Shown one piece after another: positions 36,901 to 45,720 of a stretch of 64,000 nt of DNA. The notes below the pieces were generated by a model, which worked only from the letters and a program-made list of their open reading frames with translations, was not told the origin of the DNA and ran no database searches. Source of the DNA: an uncultured Porphyromonadaceae bacterium (GTDB lineage: Bacteria > Bacteroidota > Bacteroidia > Bacteroidales > Coprobacteraceae); NCBI GenBank assembly GCA_900545915.1, contig URAV01000001.1, positions 147,373 through 211,372 on the forward strand, read 5' to 3'. Numbering within the stretch: the first letter of the stretch is position 1; each line of letters begins with the position of its first letter. The position numbers and the translations under genes are program-made.

Positions 36901-37504
36901 CTTGCTGGTAATTCTGTTTTCCGTGTATCCGCTAAGCCTTTTTGCACAAACAGAAACGGATCATGCGAACGAACGTCTTCTCACGGCATGGCAAAAAATG
37001 ATACCACGTTATACCAAAATTCAATTTGCAGGCGGAATGGGTCTGCTTTCGGCAGGTGTCGGGTGGAATTACGGTCACAATAAAAACTGGGAAACAGAAG
37101 TATTGTGGGGATTTGTCCCGTCTTTCAGCAACGATCGAACCAAACTTACCATGACATTACGGGAAAATTATGTTCCTTGGTCTGTACGGCTCGGAAAAGG
37201 CTGGAGCTTACAACCTCTAAGTTGCGGTATATATATCAATACGATTTTCGACGGGAATTTATGGATCAAAGAACCGAAAAAATATCCGAACGGTTATTAT
37301 TGGTTTTCTACCAAAATACGTACTCATGTACAACTCGGACAACGGATATCTTTTTATGATAAAAAATTCATACGCAGAACAATGTCTCTTTTTTACGAAT
37401 TAAGTACTTGCGACCTCTATATATTGAATGCATGCAGTAACCGATATGTTCGATTATCCGATATTTTAAGCCTTTCTTTCGGATTCAGAATACAATTAAT
37501 CTAA
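36881..37504 (+). CDS. Putative outer-membrane protein of unknown family
   Basis: This 207-residue protein has a signal peptide (about 1-22, LSLFAQTE). The rest is rich in aromatic beta strands: FAGGMGLLSAGVGWNYG, WETEVLWGFVP, MTLRENYVPWSVRLG and a terminal LSLSFGFRIQLI. This suggests a small barrel of about 8-10 strands. I choose the ATG at 36881 over one at 36869 because it gives a normal signal peptide start (MKKFFSN). It overlaps the phosphoesterase gene by 20 bases. The family was not recognised. A repeat fragment lies downstream. Confidence 0.7.
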   Translation: MKKFFSNLLVILFSVYPLSLFAQTETDHANERLLTAWQKMIPRYTKIQFAGGMGLLSAGVGWNYGHNKNWETEVLWGFVPSFSNDRTKLTMTLRENYVPWSVRLGKGWSLQPLSCGIYINTIFDGNLWIKEPKKYPNGYYWFSTKIRTHVQLGQRISFYDKKFIRRTMSLFYELSTCDLYILNACSNRYVRLSDILSLSFGFRIQLI

Positions 37505-37550
37505 TACGCCGTTCGCCTTTTCTGAAATTCTACAAAAATTCAGAGTAGGT

Positions 37551-37580
37551 TAAGAGCCTGTCGTCTAAATTTTCCGATAA
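37551..37580. repeat. Dispersed repeat fragment before aroA
   Basis: TAAGAGCCTGTCGTCTAAAT followed by TTTCCGATAA matches the end type seen at 45002 and, reversed, at 61425. It has a 2-3 base insertion in the tip. No partner end is visible. Confidence 0.7.
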
Positions 37581-37606
37581 GGAATCGATGTTGTCTTATT
37601 TTTCGT

Positions 37607-37614
37607 TATTTTTG
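37607..37614 (+). promoter_or_regulatory. -7 promoter element for aroA
   Basis: TATTTTTG fits TAnnTTTG, 24 bases before the chosen ATG at 37639. It lies after an upstream in-frame ATG at 37588, which argues against that longer start. Confidence 0.6.
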
Positions 37615-37638
37615 CACGAATCGATAAGAAAGAATGAC

Positions 37639-38862
37639 ATGAATATCCAAATAACCGCACCATCTTCCTGCCGGATCACGATACAGCTTCCGGCATCGAA
37701 AAGTATAAGTAACCGGGCTTTGATATTAAATGCACTAAGTTACAGCCCATATAATATCCAAAACTTATCGGATTGCGATGATACGCAAGTAATGGTAAAA
37801 GCGTTGGAGTCAAATGACAACTATTTCGATATCCATGCCGCAGGTACGGCAATGCGATTTATGACGGCATTCTTATCTAAAATCGTAGGAGAATGGATAA
37901 TTACAGGGTCTGAACGAATGAAACAACGACCTATCGGATTATTGGTCGATGCTCTTCGTTCATTAGGTGCTCGTATCGAATACATTGAAAACGAGGGTTA
38001 TCCTCCCCTTCGGATTTTCGGAAGCGCGTTAGAAGGCGGGGAATTAAGCCTGAACGGGAATGTCAGTTCTCAATATATTTCTGCTCTTCTGATGATCGCA
38101 CCTTATATGAAAGCAGGATTGACGCTTACTCTCTCCGGAAATATCATTTCGAAGCCGTATATCCTCATGACATTGCAAATGATGAAACAGTTCGGTGTTA
38201 CCGCTCAATGGAACGGGAATGTCATTCGTGTAGCTCCGGCAGAATATAAACCTACCGCATTCAAAGTAGAATCGGACTGGTCGGCCGCATCTTATTGGTA
38301 TGAGATAGCGGCTTTATCTCCTTCAGCCGAAATAGAATTAATAGGTCTGCAAAAAAACAGCGTACAAGGAGATTCCAAAATCGCCGATTTTTTTATTCCG
38401 TTAGGAATAAATACTCAGTTTACCGAAACCGGAATAAAACTCAGACGCAATGGCGAGCTGTGCAAAAAATTAACGCTCAACCTCTCCGATCAACCCGATC
38501 TGGCACAAACTTTAGTAACGACTTGCGCGTTTAAGAATATAGCGTTCAGATTTTCGGGTTTACAATCTCTCAAAATCAAAGAAACCGACCGTATCGAAGC
38601 TCTGAAACGGGAGCTAAGAAAATTGGGATATGTGATTAATGATATACAAAATTCTATTCTCGAATGGAACGGAGAACGTTGTAAAACAGGAGATAGCGTT
38701 TCGATCGACACATACGACGATCACCGTATGGCTATGGCTTTCGCTCCGGCGGCATTCATACTTCCGGGAATTCAAATCAATCACCCGGAAGTCGTCAGCA
38801 AATCATACCCTTCTTTCTGGGACGATATGAAAAGCGCCGGGTTTGATATACGGGAACAATAA
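37639..38862 (+). CDS. aroA: 3-phosphoshikimate 1-carboxyvinyltransferase (EPSP synthase)
   Basis: This 407-residue cytosolic enzyme joins shikimate-3-phosphate and PEP in aromatic amino-acid synthesis. Motifs are LPASKSISNRALIL (substrate Lys/Ser), AAGTAMRFMTAFL (PEP site, in a Bacteroidota variant of NAGTAxR), SSQYISALLM, SDWSAASYW, KETDRI and YDDHRMAMAFA. The two-domain length is slightly under the usual 425-430. I choose ATG 37639 (MNIQITAPSS) over 37588 because a promoter element lies between them. It is followed after 16 bp by a short protein gene. Confidence 0.95.
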   Translation: MNIQITAPSSCRITIQLPASKSISNRALILNALSYSPYNIQNLSDCDDTQVMVKALESNDNYFDIHAAGTAMRFMTAFLSKIVGEWIITGSERMKQRPIGLLVDALRSLGARIEYIENEGYPPLRIFGSALEGGELSLNGNVSSQYISALLMIAPYMKAGLTLTLSGNIISKPYILMTLQMMKQFGVTAQWNGNVIRVAPAEYKPTAFKVESDWSAASYWYEIAALSPSAEIELIGLQKNSVQGDSKIADFFIPLGINTQFTETGIKLRRNGELCKKLTLNLSDQPDLAQTLVTTCAFKNIAFRFSGLQSLKIKETDRIEALKRELRKLGYVINDIQNSILEWNGERCKTGDSVSIDTYDDHRMAMAFAPAAFILPGIQINHPEVVSKSYPSFWDDMKSAGFDIREQ

Positions 38863-38878
38863 AACTAACGACAGACAA

Positions 38879-39301
38879 ATGTTATACATAATAACATCCA
38901 TCATTATCTTGGGATTCGTTTCCGCATGGTTGGATAAACGTTACAAACGGAAGTTAAAACAAAAAATAGATTCGGGAGAAATTCCGAACCCGCAACATCT
39001 GCAATCCGATGATTCAGAATGTTGCGGAATGCATGAAATCTGCGAAAAAGAAAGCTTGCTTGCAGCGGTAAGTAAAGATATAGAATATTACAATGATGAA
39101 GAACTCGACATTTTTAAAGGCCGCCACTCAGATAGCTATAATGCTGCCGAAACTGCCGAATTCGGAGAAGTGTTATATACGCTCCGCAGTGAAGAGGTTG
39201 CCGGATGGGTCAGAAGTCTCCAACTCCGGGGAATAGAATTGCCCGACTCGTTAAAAGACGAAGTCCTGCTCATTGTAGGAGAACGAAGAGAAAATTCCTG
39301 A
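38879..39301 (+). CDS. Conserved membrane-anchored protein with CCGMHEIC motif
   Basis: This 140-residue protein has one N-terminal membrane span (about 2-16) followed by a basic stretch (DKRYKRKLKQK). The soluble part contains SECCGMHEICEK, with three close cysteines and a histidine that could bind a metal. An acidic region follows. A conserved-looking end reads FGEVLYTLRSEEVAGWVRSLQLRGIELPDSLKDE. I do not recognise a family with known function. A TTG at 38843 is in frame but would overlap aroA, so ATG 38879 is preferred. It lies between aroA and a metal ABC permease, 27 bp before the latter. Confidence 0.75.
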   Translation: MLYIITSIIILGFVSAWLDKRYKRKLKQKIDSGEIPNPQHLQSDDSECCGMHEICEKESLLAAVSKDIEYYNDEELDIFKGRHSDSYNAAETAEFGEVLYTLRSEEVAGWVRSLQLRGIELPDSLKDEVLLIVGERRENS

Positions 39302-39328
39302 TATTTTTATCTCTTTTTTAGTAAGATC

Positions 39329-40150
39329 ATGTCGGACATATTACAATATACTTTTTTTCAGAACGCTTTATTTGCAGTCATCTTGATCGGTCTGGCCGGA
39401 GGCATTATAGGTACTTATATCGTTACTCGTCGTATGGTATTTATTACGGGTGGGATCACTCATGCTTCTTTCGGAGGGTTGGGGCTCGGATTTTTTCTTG
39501 GAATCAGCCCGACTTTATCCGCACTATTTTTTGCAGTCTTGTCTGCACTCGGTGTGGAATGGATGTCCCGAAGAAACGGAGTTCGTGAAGACTCCGCGAT
39601 CGCAGCGTTCTGGGCATTGGGGATGGCTATCGGAATCATCTGCATCTTCATGACACCGGGATATACACCAGAATTAAGCGAGTTTCTTTTCGGGAATATT
39701 CTGACCATAACCCATACAGATTTAATTCTATTTTCACTATATACCGCCGGATTAATTCTCGTATTCATACTATTCTATCGGCATATCGTATATACAGCCT
39801 TTGACCGGGATTTTGCGGCAACCCGCAGACTTCCCGTGCGTCTGATAGAATATGGCATGACATTTCTGGTATCGGTTTGCGTAGTTCTCACAATCCGGTT
39901 AGTCGGCATCATGTTGCTAATGTCACTGCTCACCGTACCGCAAATGATATCCGACCTATTTTTCAACCGATATAAACAAATCATTTACAGTTCTATCATA
40001 TTAAGTATTCTGTCAGGAATAACCGGACTCATAATTTCCTACTATATCAATGTTCCGGCAGGAGCTTGTATCGTATTTATATTAGTAATTTTTTACGGGA
40101 TGGCGAGAATGTCGATATGGGGCAGTCGTTTACGAAAATCCCGGAATTGA
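39329..40150 (+). CDS. Metal ABC transporter permease (ZnuB/MntB type)
   Basis: This 273-residue inner-membrane protein has about eight spans and belongs to the ABC-3 family of zinc/manganese/iron permeases. Hallmarks are FFQNALFAVILIGLAGGIIGTYIV, RRMVFITGGITHASFGGLGLG and TIRLVGIMLLMSLLTVPQMISDLF. It should form a dimer channel with an ATPase and a binding protein. Neither partner gene is next to it, so they must be encoded elsewhere or it works with a shared ATPase. It follows the small cysteine-motif protein after 27 bp. Confidence 0.9.
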   Translation: MSDILQYTFFQNALFAVILIGLAGGIIGTYIVTRRMVFITGGITHASFGGLGLGFFLGISPTLSALFFAVLSALGVEWMSRRNGVREDSAIAAFWALGMAIGIICIFMTPGYTPELSEFLFGNILTITHTDLILFSLYTAGLILVFILFYRHIVYTAFDRDFAATRRLPVRLIEYGMTFLVSVCVVLTIRLVGIMLLMSLLTVPQMISDLFFNRYKQIIYSSIILSILSGITGLIISYYINVPAGACIVFILVIFYGMARMSIWGSRLRKSRN

Positions 40151-40228
40151 ATTTTTTACATTTTAAAAACAATAAAACAGCATTTTACAGGTTTATTTTA
40201 ATAGGAACTTTTAATCATAAGATTACAT

Positions 40229-43006
40229 TTGAGACGAATCTATCTCCATATCACTTTTATTGCATTGTGCCTGTTTACCGTTTTTTCATGTTCGGTGAAG
40301 AAAAACACAAAACTGAGCCGTTCTTACCAGGCAATGACTACCCGTTACAATGTTTATTTCAACGGTATAGAAAATTATAAAGAACAGTTGAAAAATATGG
40401 AGAGCAATTATGAAGATAACTTTACCCGATTAGTGCACATGCATCCGGTCAGTGCATACGGAAATCCTAAAGAAACTAAACCGAACGGAAGTTTCGATCG
40501 CACCATAGAAAAATGTCAAAAAGCAATAAAGTTACACTCTATTCAAAAAAAACCGAAACGGAATCAGAATAAGATGCATGACCCCAAATACAGGGAATAT
40601 GTAAAAAGAGGAGAATTTAATCCTTTTATCCATAATGCATGGCTGCTCATGGGGAAAGCCCAATTTTATAAAGGAGATTTTCTTGCCGCCTCGGCAACAT
40701 TTATTTATATTACTCGCCATTTTACATGGAAACCCGATCTGATTGCAGAATCCAGAATATGGCTCGCCCGTTGTTATCTTGAAATGGGTTGGATGTATGA
40801 AGCAGAAGATGTTTTGCAGAAAATCAACAACGATGGTCTTCCGTCTAAACTCAACAATTGGTTTTCTACCGTAAATGCAGACTTTTTAATACGTAACGGA
40901 GAATATAAACAGGCAATCCCATATTTGCAAACAGCAATAAAAGCCGAAAGTAAAAAAGCCCAGAAAATACGAATGAATTTTCTGTTGGCGCAACTTTATG
41001 CCCTGACCAATAATAATCAAGCTGCTTATCAGACTTTCGGCAAAGTGATAAAGATGAGCCCACCTTACAGAACCGAGCTGAATGCCAGAATAAAGCAAAC
41101 CGAAGTATTTCCGGGAGGTGATATCGAAAAGATAGTGAAAACGCTGAATAAAATGGCTAAAAGCCCGAAAAATAAAGATTACTTAGACCAAATTTATTAT
41201 GCTTTAGGGAATTTATATCTTTCACGTCAAGATACGACAAATGCTATAAAAAACTATATCCTCGCTGCACAAAAAAGTACCCGTGAAGGTATCGAAAAAG
41301 CAATTAGTCAGCTGACTTTGGGGAATATTTATTTCAACCAACGTAAATACACTAAAGCTCAACCTTGTTATGCTGAAGCAATACCCTTGATTGACGAGAC
41401 ATACCCGGACTATGCACAATTGGTAAAACGCTCTGAAGTATTGGATGAACTGGCAATCCATGCACAAAACGTAGAACTACAAGACAGTCTGCAGCAACTG
41501 GCAGCACTACCCGAGCCTGAAAGAATGAAGATTATCCAGCAAAAAATAGATGACCTTATCGCTGCCGAAAAAAAAGCTGAGGAGGAAGCAAAGAAAGAAG
41601 CATATCTTGCAGAACAGCAAGGAAATGTTCCGCAATTCGGAAATCAGGGCGGAGCTCAACAACCGACAATCCCAAATATGAACCTCGGTAACGGAAGCAA
41701 TGCTTGGTATTTTTATAATCCGGCTTTAGTATCTGCCGGTAAAACAGAGTTCCAGAGAAAATGGGGACGTAGAAAACTGGAAGACGACTGGCGTCGGCGC
41801 GACAAAGCATCGTTTTCTATGGATGACCTGACCGGAACAGATGAAACCGCCGATTTGGAAAATGAAGATGGAGAACACGAAACAACGGACGACACAGCCG
41901 TGTCTGATACGACACAAGTCAACGAACCAAGTAATGATCCGCATAAACCGGAATTTTATATACAGCAACTCCCGCTAACTCCTGAAGATATTGCCACATC
42001 GAACGAAATAATCGCCGACGGGCTTTTCAATATGGGAATTATTCTGAAAAATCAATTAGGAGATTTCGATGCTTCATTAGATGCATTCAATCGCCTTGAC
42101 AACCAATTTCCTCAAAACGATTTCCGTCTTGAAGCCTACTATAACACATATTTGATATATATGCAATTAGGTGATATAGCAATGGCAGATAATTATAAGA
42201 ACCGAATTATAAAAGATTTTCCGGAAAGTAAATATGCAATAGCGTTAGCAGACCCGAACTACCTCGATAATTTAAGAAAAATGGACTCGATGCAAGATTC
42301 TATATACAATAAAACATATCAGGCTTATTTGGAAAACAGAAACGAGGATGTTCACGAATTATACCATTACATGAAAAAAACTTATCCGTTATCAAAACTG
42401 ATGCCGAAGTTTATGTTGGTAGATGCACTCGCCTATGTAAACGAAAAAAGGATAGACGAATTCAAAAATGGACTGAAAGAATTGTTGGAAAAATATCCGA
42501 CTGAAGACGTCAGCCCTCTGGCTACAGACATGCTAAAAGGGATAGCGCAAGGTAAATCGGTATTATCCGGAACAGGAAAATCTAATATTTGGGAATTACG
42601 CTTAGGAAACAATATGACTAACGATTCTACCGGAATGGCAACAGACTCGATAGCTCCGTTCACAATGGATAAAGAATCTCCACACCTGCTTGTTTTGGTA
42701 TATCCGACAGACAGTGTTTCCTCGAACCAATTATTATTCGACGTCGCAAAATATAATTTTTCAAACTTTTTGATTAAGGATTTTGATCTGGAAATAATCT
42801 CCTTTAACGAAATTAGTATGCTTGTTATCAAAGGATTTAATAACTTTGACGAACTAACTCTTTATCGTCGTATGATCGGTAGTGAAAAAGGGATGAGATT
42901 CCCCGATACCGTCAGACCGGTAATGATTAGCGAATCGAACTTCAAGTTACTACTCGAGGGACGGAGTTTCGATGAATATTTCCATTTTCTTGAGCAAAAC
43001 CAATAA
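40229..43006 (+). CDS. porW: TPR lipoprotein PorW/SprE (type IX secretion-associated)
   Basis: This 925-residue protein has a lipobox with Cys21 (TVFSC) and many TPR-like helical repeats, such as QAIPYLQTAIKAE, ALGNLYLSRQDTTNAI and LTLGNIYFNQRKYTKAQPCYAEA. The early conserved block KNTKLSRSYQAMTTRYNVYF identifies the PorW/SprE family, needed for type IX secretion and gliding in other Bacteroidota. The only plausible start is TTG 40229, since no Met codon precedes the lipobox. TACATTTG, a perfect -7 match, overlaps that TTG (40224-40231) and may be chance. It lies 5 bp before porX. Confidence 0.88.
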   Translation: MRRIYLHITFIALCLFTVFSCSVKKNTKLSRSYQAMTTRYNVYFNGIENYKEQLKNMESNYEDNFTRLVHMHPVSAYGNPKETKPNGSFDRTIEKCQKAIKLHSIQKKPKRNQNKMHDPKYREYVKRGEFNPFIHNAWLLMGKAQFYKGDFLAASATFIYITRHFTWKPDLIAESRIWLARCYLEMGWMYEAEDVLQKINNDGLPSKLNNWFSTVNADFLIRNGEYKQAIPYLQTAIKAESKKAQKIRMNFLLAQLYALTNNNQAAYQTFGKVIKMSPPYRTELNARIKQTEVFPGGDIEKIVKTLNKMAKSPKNKDYLDQIYYALGNLYLSRQDTTNAIKNYILAAQKSTREGIEKAISQLTLGNIYFNQRKYTKAQPCYAEAIPLIDETYPDYAQLVKRSEVLDELAIHAQNVELQDSLQQLAALPEPERMKIIQQKIDDLIAAEKKAEEEAKKEAYLAEQQGNVPQFGNQGGAQQPTIPNMNLGNGSNAWYFYNPALVSAGKTEFQRKWGRRKLEDDWRRRDKASFSMDDLTGTDETADLENEDGEHETTDDTAVSDTTQVNEPSNDPHKPEFYIQQLPLTPEDIATSNEIIADGLFNMGIILKNQLGDFDASLDAFNRLDNQFPQNDFRLEAYYNTYLIYMQLGDIAMADNYKNRIIKDFPESKYAIALADPNYLDNLRKMDSMQDSIYNKTYQAYLENRNEDVHELYHYMKKTYPLSKLMPKFMLVDALAYVNEKRIDEFKNGLKELLEKYPTEDVSPLATDMLKGIAQGKSVLSGTGKSNIWELRLGNNMTNDSTGMATDSIAPFTMDKESPHLLVLVYPTDSVSSNQLLFDVAKYNFSNFLIKDFDLEIISFNEISMLVIKGFNNFDELTLYRRMIGSEKGMRFPDTVRPVMISESNFKLLLEGRSFDEYFHFLEQNQ

Positions 43007-43011
43007 ATAGT

Positions 43012-44553
43012 ATGAGAAACGAACTAATACTTTGGGCAGACGATGAAATAGATTTATTAAAACCTCATATCCTTTTCTTGAAACAAAAGGGTTATGAAGT
43101 TATTACGGTTTCTAATGGACGCGATGCTTTGGAAATGTCTGAGAAAGAGCATTTCGACTTGATTATATTGGACGAAAACATGCCCGGATTGAGCGGGTTG
43201 GAAACTCTTAGCCGAATCAAGGAAACAAATCCGGATGTACCGGTAGTCATGATTACGAAAAATGAAGAGGAGAATATCATGACTCAGGCTATCGGCAACA
43301 AGATCGCCGATTACTTGATAAAACCCGTAAATCCGAATCAAATACTGTTATCTATCAAAAAGAACCTTTATCAAAAAGAAATAATCTCGGAAAAAGCGAC
43401 TTCCGGATATCAGCAGGAATTCAACAAAATCAGTTCCCAAATCAATGATTCATTCTCATGGGAAGACTGGTATGAGGTATATAAAAAATTAGTATTCTGG
43501 GAACTCGAACTCGAAGAGACTGACAGTAACATGGGTGATTTGCTGAGAATGCAAAAAACCGAAGCCAATTCTGCTTTTACAAAGTTCATTAAAAAAAACT
43601 ATGAAAAATGGGTCACCACAGACGAGCATCCGTTGATGAGCCACGAGTTATTTAAAAACAGAATATTCCCATTATTGGATCAAGGAGAAAAAGTATTCTT
43701 TATCTTGATCGACAATTTCAGACTCGATCAGTGGAGAATGATAAAACCATTACTCAACGAATACTATACTTTTAATGAAGAACTCTACTTCAGCATTCTG
43801 CCCACAGCGACTCAATATGCCCGAAACGCAATATTCTCGGGATTGATGCCGGATAAGATATCGAAAATGTTCCCGGAACTTTGGGTAGATGAAGAGGAAG
43901 AGGAAGGAAAAAATTTGAATGAAGCGCCATTAATTCAGACCCAAATAGATCGTTTTCGTAAAAAATACAGTTTTTCCTATAACAAAATCAACGAATCGCA
44001 ATTCGGAGATAAATTGATTCAGAATTTTGCTCAATTAGAACGTAACCAACTGAATGTTTGCATACTCAATTTTGTGGATATGCTGTCTCATGCCCGTACC
44101 GAATCGAAAATGATACGGGAATTGGCTTCTACAGATGCTGCATACCGATCTCTTACAGAATCATGGTTCAAACATTCATCGGCTCTCGACCTTTTTAAAA
44201 GAATAGCCGAAACCGACTACAAAATCATACTGACTACCGATCACGGAACAATTAATGTCGATAACCCGATCAAAGTAGTAGGAGATCGCAATACGAATAC
44301 GAATTTGCGCTATAAAGTCGGCAAAAATATGAGTTATAATCCCAAACAGGTTTACGAAATTAAAAATCCTAACCGTTTCGGGCTTCCGTCTCCGAACGTA
44401 AGTTCGACTTATATTTTTGCAACGAACCGGGATTTTTTAGCTTACCCGAACAATTACAACTACTATGTAGGATATTATAAAGATACTTTCCAACACGGAG
44501 GTATTTCAATGGAGGAAATGATGATTCCTTTTATAACACTGTCAAAGAAATAA
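43012..44553 (+). CDS. porX: PorX-like response regulator with PglZ phosphatase domain
   Basis: This 513-residue cytosolic protein has a receiver domain at 1-120 with acidic pocket Asp10/Asp11, phosphoacceptor Asp54 (ILDENMPG), Thr82 and Lys104 (LIKPV). A helical linker follows. The C-terminal PglZ/alkaline-phosphatase-like domain shows LIDNFRLDQW, PTATQYARNAIFSGL (264-278, Thr nucleophile region), FVDMLSHAR and LTTDHGT. PorX of Porphyromonas is a zinc-dependent cyclic oligonucleotide phosphodiesterase whose dimerisation follows phosphorylation and which controls type IX secretion. Here it lies 5 bp after porW and 13 bp before tsaE. No histidine kinase (PorY) is in the window. Confidence 0.92.
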   Translation: MRNELILWADDEIDLLKPHILFLKQKGYEVITVSNGRDALEMSEKEHFDLIILDENMPGLSGLETLSRIKETNPDVPVVMITKNEEENIMTQAIGNKIADYLIKPVNPNQILLSIKKNLYQKEIISEKATSGYQQEFNKISSQINDSFSWEDWYEVYKKLVFWELELEETDSNMGDLLRMQKTEANSAFTKFIKKNYEKWVTTDEHPLMSHELFKNRIFPLLDQGEKVFFILIDNFRLDQWRMIKPLLNEYYTFNEELYFSILPTATQYARNAIFSGLMPDKISKMFPELWVDEEEEEGKNLNEAPLIQTQIDRFRKKYSFSYNKINESQFGDKLIQNFAQLERNQLNVCILNFVDMLSHARTESKMIRELASTDAAYRSLTESWFKHSSALDLFKRIAETDYKIILTTDHGTINVDNPIKVVGDRNTNTNLRYKVGKNMSYNPKQVYEIKNPNRFGLPSPNVSSTYIFATNRDFLAYPNNYNYYVGYYKDTFQHGGISMEEMMIPFITLSKK

Positions 44554-44566
44554 CATAAAACAATTT

Positions 44567-44992
44567 ATGCAAACTATTACAATTAATAATTTAGATAACA
44601 TCAGAGAGGCTGCACGAGAGTTTATTTCTCGAATGGGAAACACCACCGTATTTGCTTTTCGAGGGAAAATGGGTGTCGGAAAAACAACTTTTATCAAAGC
44701 TATATGTGAAGAACTCGGTGTCGAAGACGTAATAAACAGTCCGACTTTTGCCATTGTCAACGAATATCGCTCAGCAACCGGAGAACTCATTTACCATTTT
44801 GATTTTTATCGGATCAATAAACCCGAAGAAGCTTATGATTTCGGATATGAAGATTACTTTTACAGCGGTGCTCTCTGTTTTATCGAATGGCCTGAGAAAA
44901 TAGAAGACTTGTTACCCGGAGACTGCGCCAATATCATTATCACCGAAAATGAAAACGGAAGTCGAAGCGTAACCAGCGAAGAACTTGAATAA
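44567..44992 (+). CDS. tsaE: tRNA threonylcarbamoyladenosine modification ATPase TsaE
   Basis: This 141-residue cytosolic ATPase shows Walker A in FRGKMGVGKTTFIKAI, SPTFAIVNEY, and HFDFYRI with LCFIEWPEKIEDLLPG. It drives turnover in t6A synthesis on ANN-decoding tRNAs together with TsaB and TsaD, which are not in the window. It follows porX after 13 bp and so is probably in the porW-porX transcript. The repeat element at 45002 lies 9 bp after its stop. Confidence 0.95.
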   Translation: MQTITINNLDNIREAAREFISRMGNTTVFAFRGKMGVGKTTFIKAICEELGVEDVINSPTFAIVNEYRSATGELIYHFDFYRINKPEEAYDFGYEDYFYSGALCFIEWPEKIEDLLPGDCANIIITENENGSRSVTSEELE

Positions 44993-45001
44993 TTTTAAAT
45001 A

Positions 45002-45118
45002 TAAGAGTCTGTCGTAAATTTTCCGATAAAAAAATATTATCAGGTCAGTTTTGAGAACTGTTTTCGAAAGTACCTTTTTGATTCCGATAAAGAGTCCGGA
45101 AATTCAGACAGGGTCTTA
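45002..45118. repeat. MITE-like dispersed repeat, complete copy of about 117 bp
   Basis: The left end TAAGAGTCTGTCGTAAATTT and the right end (reverse of TAAGACCCTGTCTGAATTTC) form imperfect terminal inverted repeats. The inside holds TTCCGATAAAAAAATATTAT and then CAGGTCAGTTTTGAGAACTG, matching the other copies. It contains no gene. TA lies at each outer edge, which would fit TA target duplication. Confidence 0.75.
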
Positions 45119-45148
45119 AAAGATTACAACCTTTCATCGTATCCGATA

Positions 45149-45364
45149 ATGATTATCAGTAAATATATTATCTCTATTTTCTTCGCATGTTTAGGTACAT
45201 TATCGATATGTGCCGCTATTGCAAACTGGGATTGGTTTTTCAACACAAACAATGGAAAAATTTTCGTTCGCTTATTTAAACGGACAGGAGCTCGTATTTT
45301 TTATATAATATTGGGAACTCTCATTTGGATAATGGCCATTTCTATACATACTGAAATAAATTAA
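45149..45364 (+). CDS. Imm17-like small two-span membrane protein (putative immunity protein)
   Basis: This 71-residue protein has two membrane spans (about 5-26 and 49-66). The middle reads ANWDWFFNTNNGKIFVRLF and then KRTGARIFYIILG. The NWDWFFN and GARxFYxxLG motifs match, from memory, the Immunity-17 family of small membrane proteins in Bacteroidota. That family was predicted to protect against polymorphic toxins. No toxin gene is next to it. It lies between a repeat copy and the barrel gene. It could equally be a conserved membrane protein unrelated to toxins. Confidence 0.6.
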   Translation: MIISKYIISIFFACLGTLSICAAIANWDWFFNTNNGKIFVRLFKRTGARIFYIILGTLIWIMAISIHTEIN

Positions 45365-45720
45365 TTCTCTTAGAACCTGTCTTAATTAACATTTTAAAAT
45401 ATATTCGGAACATATCATTTTTTTATCCCGCAATCATTATTTTCACTTTTATTAACCATATAAATACTTCATTATTCAGGATAACTATATATTATAATAT
45501 ATAAGCAATTATACAAAATATTGATAATCAATCAAATAATTAAAAATGAAAGTTTATTTAAACGCTGCATGTCAAATTAATTATTGTAAACATATATATA
45601 CCTTTCATTTTTTAGCATACATTTGTATTGCAAAATAAAACGAACAACTATTAAAAGTTTCGTATTTATATGCAATCTTTTCAAACAAACTTTTAAAGTA
45701 TAACTAAAACTTGAAAATGT
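45365..45720. promoter_or_regulatory. AT-rich gap with promoter of the barrel gene
   Basis: This 356-bp stretch has no credible gene. It holds a short repeat remnant (about 45370-45386, TAGAACCTGTCTTAATT) and TACATTTG at 45618-45625, which matches the -7 element. That implies an untranslated leader of nearly 90 bases for the gene at 45721. No clear -33 was found. Confidence 0.6.

Noticed and set aside
37588..37638. Longer aroA start at ATG 37588
   Set aside because: A TATTTTTG promoter element lies between the two starts, and EPSP synthases begin close to the substrate Lys motif.
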